Source: an uncultured Bryobacterales bacterium
Lineage (GTDB): Bacteria > Acidobacteriota > Terriglobia > Bryobacterales > Bryobacteraceae
Direction of reading: 5' to 3'
Length of the DNA: 10,433 nucleotides
NCBI GenBank assembly: GCA_937859895.1
Contig: CALMAV010000102.1
Location: 225 to 10,657 of the forward strand
The notes under the pieces were generated by a model. The model was not told where the DNA came from. It made no database searches and saw only the letters and a program-made list of their open reading frames with translations. The position numbers were made by a program, and so were the translations under genes. This document shows positions 8,601 through 10,433 of this stretch, in pieces; positions within the stretch are counted from its first letter, which is position 1, and each line of letters begins with the position of its first letter.

Positions 8601-9198
8601 GGGAGCCATCCACGAGTAAGTTGTTTTTTAGGTTTGTGCCGCCGCCCAGGTCGACGCTGTTTGCTGCCCACGATTGGAACGGCTGCGTCTCACCGCGTGT
8701 ATTGATGGCGGCCGGCTCCAACAAAGTTAGCTTAAACGGATTGCGATCAAGCCGGGGCGTGTCATTGGCAAGCTTAGTGTCAATTGTCAGTTCCTGGTTG
8801 CTGGAATTAAATTCAACAGCAGGCGGAGTAGCCTCAACGGTAACGCTCTGCCGCAGCGTGCCGGGTTTCAAAGCGGCATTTACTGTAACATCACCACCGG
8901 ACTGCACGGCAATATTGTCCTGAGTAAAAGGTCCGAAGCCAGAAAAATTGATTGTAATTCTGTAAGTGCCAGGCTCCACGTAGTCGAAGATATAGAGCCC
9001 ATCAGCATCCGACTGGCGATTTACATTTACGCCAGTGTTGACGTTAGACAACGTGACTGCGGCATCGGGAAGTACGGCACCTGAATCATCGGTCACTAAT
9101 CCACGGATCTGGGCTCGATAACTTTGCGCCCATCCTGCAGAAGAGCAGAAAAGCGAAAACAGCAAAGCAGGCAGAGCTGCTCTCGTGAAGAACTTCAT
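5689..9198 (-). CDS. TonB-dependent receptor, Oar-like, with N-terminal carboxypeptidase-regulatory domain
   Basis: Protein of 1169 residues from ATG 9198, the usual size for these acidobacterial receptors. Residues 1-24 are a Sec signal (MKFFTRAALPALLFSLF, then SSAGWA/Q). Residues about 27-110 form a CarboxypepD_reg / Cna-B-like beta sandwich (RGLVTDDSGAVLPDAAVTLSN, GLYIFDYVEPGTYRI). A plug domain of about 115-250 includes LVDGSPIG, VQEVIVAQNSVQADAG and GGVISVTTKGGTN. The remainder is a beta barrel ending in QIEIGVRLLF, the C-terminal aromatic residue typical of outer-membrane insertion. It transports or binds a large ligand at the outer membrane using TonB energy; the ligand is unknown. ATG 9198 is preferred over the in-frame TTG 9213 because AAAAGGGG (9203-9210) sits just before it and the signal peptide then begins normally. 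First gene of the operon, driven by the promoter at 9232-9259. Confidence 0.9.
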   Translation of the reverse strand: MKFFTRAALPALLFSLFCSSAGWAQSYRAQIRGLVTDDSGAVLPDAAVTLSNVNTGVNVNRQSDADGLYIFDYVEPGTYRITINFSGFGPFTQDNIAVQSGGDVTVNAALKPGTLRQSVTVEATPPAVEFNSSNQELTIDTKLANDTPRLDRNPFKLTLLEPAAINTRGETQPFQSWAANSVDLGGGTNLKNNLLVDGSPIGIGFKAAYPPNTDAVQEVIVAQNSVQADAGHSAGGVISVTTKGGTNDWHGSLFYLGRYPWLSAQADRTRFTNNAQRQNMFGGTLGNPIWKNKIFNFSSVEYWRIASPGSYQRTVPTPLERTGDFSQSLAADGTQRKIYDPFSTVVDPVTGAISRTAFPGNKIPTSRFDPLSAKLASYLFDPNQGNTGYNHTNNYQKGYLDSYDYYNWSDRIDYVISDKWRVSGLYGRYHTTDIASNPTPNNSPLYVPSGSERGANQAIGDAVWAVSPSTVVNFHGAWYNLIDSFASNSLQNGWNGIWPNGNNFFQTYQSASTGVPIYYPAINIGGSSFGGTGYVWNQRPAAESFSVQGSQQRGSHYLSAGFEFRRSGGSTLVSGTSHFDFSQGLSANTYNNPDLTKSGDSFASFLLGALDSSLQMIGGPAPNPLTDFFGFYIGDNWKVTRKLTLILGLRDEYETAWHDPAHNLSRGLDLSTADPAIAANPPQMPAQVQAIVGPNYSSYNGLWRFTSNSNPGMWQTQKISLQPRFGFAYELNSKTALRFGYAMYTVPTEYNFASTPPGVSGYEALNFLEPPYLGLTSLQNTAPVLNGVPQATLSNPFPSTNPLIAPLGKGVGSNLGRGGTDLIYYPEFFQKAYNHRLNFTVEHQFPGQMVATVTYFRNFGDQHFTRSLNNIDPRIQTQYQDTLNNTVQNPFYHYQNTTLIPGPLYNQPTVTLGSLLRPFPLYGGIYQLNTLGAGEQYQDVEVRLQKRFSQGYNFLFGYIYIREKTQQYFNDLSTFTDNLTWQASDQPHHRITSAGSYELPIGRGRRYFSSMPRVADSVLGGWQITGVLTFNTGDYPRFGNLTVVSNPCQNIPTGYYFNPKAFQPLPSQAYNLRTNPLQYSCITGPSFFDLDASIFKSIHVTEKWQAQLKMTAYNSTNKLNRGDPDTNQSSPYFGQALYQGAPGGQFGSQNATYGNQAGRQIEIGVRLLF

Positions 9199-9202
9199 GA
9201 TA

Positions 9203-9210
9203 CCCCTTTT
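9203..9210 (-). promoter_or_regulatory. Ribosome-binding site of the TonB-dependent receptor gene
   Basis: AAAAGGGG on the minus strand ends four bases before ATG 9198. If TTG 9213 were the start, this purine run would be inside the coding sequence (residues 2-4), so it decides in favour of ATG 9198. Confidence 0.65.
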
Positions 9211-9231
9211 CAACTAGTGCTGAGTGATAGG

Positions 9232-9259
9232 AATATCAACACTCGTCAGTTCCTGTCAA
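9232..9259 (-). promoter_or_regulatory. Sigma-70-type promoter of the receptor operon
   Basis: Reading on the minus strand, a perfect -35 TTGACA (9259-9254), a 16-base spacer and GATATT (9237-9232, four of six matches to TATAAT) form a plausible promoter. Transcription would start near 9225 and leave a leader of about 27 bases before ATG 9198. No comparable promoter was found in the short gaps between the downstream genes, which supports a single operon transcript. Confidence 0.5.
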
Positions 9260-9275
9260 TGACTTAACGACGAGT
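9241..9275. repeat. Inverted repeat overlapping the receptor promoter (possible operator)
   Basis: ACTCGTC (9241-9247) and GACGAGT (9269-9275) are perfect 7-base arms with a 21-base spacer. Inside the spacer further dyad elements share nearly the same centre: GTT/AAC (9249-9251, 9266-9268) and GTCA-A-TGAC (9255-9263). The left arm lies between the -10 and -35 elements, the inner dyad covers the -35 element and the right arm is just upstream. This is a natural place for a repressor or activator site. Read on the plus strand it is followed by five T (9275-9279), so it could also act as a terminator-like hairpin in front of the PQQ gene. Confidence 0.45.
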
Positions 9276-9278
9276 TTT

Positions 9279-9313
9279 TGCGCGCCGCGTAAAAAACCGA
9301 GTAACAGCGCGCA
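9279..9313. repeat. Second inverted repeat with the same geometry, between the divergent genes
   Basis: TGCGCGC (9279-9285) and GCGCGCA (9307-9313) form perfect 7-base arms, again with a 21-base spacer, three bases after the first repeat. The arm sequence differs from the first and is low in complexity (alternating G and C), so chance is a real alternative. Its position midway between the divergent starts would allow it to influence either gene. Confidence 0.3.
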
Positions 9314-9368
9314 CTGTCGGGTTAGCCTTGTTTCTCTTTTGATATGCTCTGAGGCGCCCCCCTGTGGA

Positions 9369-10433
9369 ATGCGTTGCTTCAGCCTCTTTTTTATCTCGGC
9401 CCTGTGCTGTGCCGCCCAGGCAGATTACCGTGGATGGCAGTCAGTGGGAGGAAGCGGAGACAACAGCCATTACTCCTCGTTGAATCAGATCAACCGGGAG
9501 AACGTAAAGTCTCTACGCGTTGCGTGGATATTCGAAAGCGGTGACAGTTATGCCGGCTCTGACATGCAATGCAACCCGATCGTCGTGGACGATGTGATGT
9601 TTGTCACCACTCCGAAGCTGCGCGTTGTTGCTTTGAACGCAGCAACGGGGAAGGAGCGCTGGAGCTTCACAGGGCAAATTGGTGGACGTGCGCCGCATCC
9701 GAATCGCGGACTGACGTATTGGACAAATGGGAAAGACTCTCGGATCCTGTTAACACTCGGGCACGAGTTGTTATCCCTGGATGCAAAGACGGGGAAACTT
9801 GACGCGCACTTCGGCAAGGAAGGCCGCGTGGATCTGCGGGCAGCCTTCGATACACCGCTGGAGGATACTTCGCTTAGTGTTACTAGCCCGGGCGTCATTT
9901 ATCGCAATTTTATTATTCTCGGTAGTTCAGTAGCGGAGTCACTTCCTTCTACGGCAGGAGACATCCGAGCTTACGATGTGCAAACGGGTCGGCTGGCCTG
10001 GACCTTCCACACCATTCCTCACCCGGGGGAATTCGGCTACGACACATGGCCGGCGGGAGCATGGAAAACATCGGGAGGCGCGAATAACTGGGCAGGCCTG
10101 GTTGTCGATCAAAAAAGAGGGTTGGCATTTGTTCCGACAGGCTCAGCTGCCTTTGATTTCTATGGCGCCGATCGGCATGGCGACAATCTTTTTGCCGATT
10201 CGCTGTTGTGCCTGGACGCGACTACGGGGCAACGAAAGTGGCACTTTCAGGGGGTTCGACACGATGTGTGGGATCTTGATCTTCCTTCGGCTCCGCTCTT
10301 AGTTACCTGTCGCCGTGATGGAAAGCTGGTGGATGCTGTTGCCCAAGCCGGAAAGAACGGCTTCCTCTATGTTTTAGATCGCGAAACGGGCGAGAGCCTA
10401 TTTCCCATTAAGGAACGATCGGTTCCTCCATCG
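9369..10433 (+). CDS. PQQ-dependent dehydrogenase (quinoprotein glucose/alcohol dehydrogenase-like), 5' part, runs off right edge
   Basis: Reading is open for 355 codons from ATG 9369 to the edge. Residues 1-18 (MRCFSLFFISALCCAAQA) are a Sec signal with an A-x-A cleavage site. The mature part begins WQSVGGSGDNSHYSSLNQIN at 23-42, typical of PQQ beta-propellers, and continues with repeated tryptophan-docking-type motifs: ALNAATGKERWSF (88-100), AYDVQTGRLAWTF (201-213) and CLDATTGQRKWHF (281-293). HDVWDLDLPSAP (298-309) and VLDRETGESLFP (335-346) are signatures of the membrane/soluble quinoprotein dehydrogenase family. Such enzymes oxidise sugars or alcohols in the periplasm and pass electrons to quinone or cytochrome c. 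Full members are usually about 550-800 residues, sometimes with a cytochrome domain that would lie outside the window. No adjacent-cysteine pair of the methanol dehydrogenase type is seen in the mature visible part. It is divergent from the receptor operon. ATG 9369 has only a weak ribosome-binding site. Confidence 0.85.
   Translation, partial: MRCFSLFFISALCCAAQADYRGWQSVGGSGDNSHYSSLNQINRENVKSLRVAWIFESGDSYAGSDMQCNPIVVDDVMFVTTPKLRVVALNAATGKERWSFTGQIGGRAPHPNRGLTYWTNGKDSRILLTLGHELLSLDAKTGKLDAHFGKEGRVDLRAAFDTPLEDTSLSVTSPGVIYRNFIILGSSVAESLPSTAGDIRAYDVQTGRLAWTFHTIPHPGEFGYDTWPAGAWKTSGGANNWAGLVVDQKRGLAFVPTGSAAFDFYGADRHGDNLFADSLLCLDATTGQRKWHFQGVRHDVWDLDLPSAPLLVTCRRDGKLVDAVAQAGKNGFLYVLDRETGESLFPIKERSVPPS

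Noticed and set aside
8073..8609. Minus-strand ORF of 178 codons within the TonB receptor gene, and the plus-strand 141-codon ORF at 8194-8619
   Set aside because: Both overlap the conserved plug and barrel coding region in other frames and show basic, low-similarity translations with no domain.
9241..9279. Intrinsic terminator on the plus strand (hairpin followed by TTTTT)
   Set aside because: The stem is interrupted by a bulge and an internal loop, and no plus-strand gene ends nearby; an operator at the minus-strand promoter is the better reading, although a read-through barrier before the PQQ gene is not excluded.
9343..9348. TATGCT as -10 element of the PQQ dehydrogenase gene
   Set aside because: Four of six matches, but no acceptable -35 hexamer at 16-18 bases upstream, and the leader to ATG 9369 would be very short.
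9369..9422. Lipoprotein signal in the PQQ dehydrogenase (C13-C14 in the h-region)
   Set aside because: The residues before the cysteines do not fit a lipobox, and an ordinary A-Q-A signal peptidase I site follows at residues 16-18.

Overview
The window looks like chromosome of an acidobacterium (Acidobacteriota, Solibacter/Bryobacter or Terriglobia type). This is inferred from the combination of a very large TonB-dependent receptor with an N-terminal carboxypeptidase-regulatory domain (Oar-like), an adjacent FG-GAP/ASPIC-UnbV (CRTAC1-like) protein, a secreted TPR protein, a Tat-type glucose-fructose-oxidoreductase-like enzyme and a PQQ dehydrogenase. No rRNA or other phylogenetic marker is present apart from a fabZ fragment, so the assignment is tentative. 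There are no tRNA genes, insertion sequences or CRISPR arrays. Coding density is very high, and no gene-free stretch reaches 300 bases.

Layout. The left edge (1-111, minus) holds the first 37 codons of fabZ (fatty acid / lipid A precursor synthesis). Only 24 bases away and divergent is a complete M20 metallopeptidase gene (136-1275, plus). It ends 13 bases from a convergent minus-strand block of four genes. In transcription order these are the TonB-dependent receptor (9198 to 5689), the CRTAC1-like beta-propeller protein (about 5639 to 3870), the TPR protein (3857 to 2628) and the GFOR-like Gfo/Idh/MocA oxidoreductase (ends 1289). Gaps of 49, 12 and 4-70 bases and the single good promoter found (9232-9259) suggest one operon. 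Divergent from it, at 9369, begins a PQQ-dependent dehydrogenase that runs off the right edge.

How they may work together. All five gene products from 1289 to the right edge carry, or are preceded in frame by, an export signal: Sec for the receptor, TPR and PQQ proteins, Tat for the CRTAC1-like and GFOR-like proteins. This fits an envelope module in which the receptor imports a ligand, probably sugar-like or organic, and periplasmic oxidoreductases act on sugars or polyols. The substrate cannot be read from the sequence.

Most unusual points. Both Tat proteins of the operon have a damaged or non-standard beginning. The GFOR-like enzyme is separated from a convincing in-frame Tat signal by a single TAG codon (2477-2479). 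The CRTAC1-like protein has a textbook twin-arginine motif lying upstream of its first conventional start codon (TTG 5624), behind a strong ribosome-binding site and with only ATC or CTG available as start. The receptor promoter region also carries two side-by-side inverted repeats of identical geometry (7-base arms, 21-base spacer).
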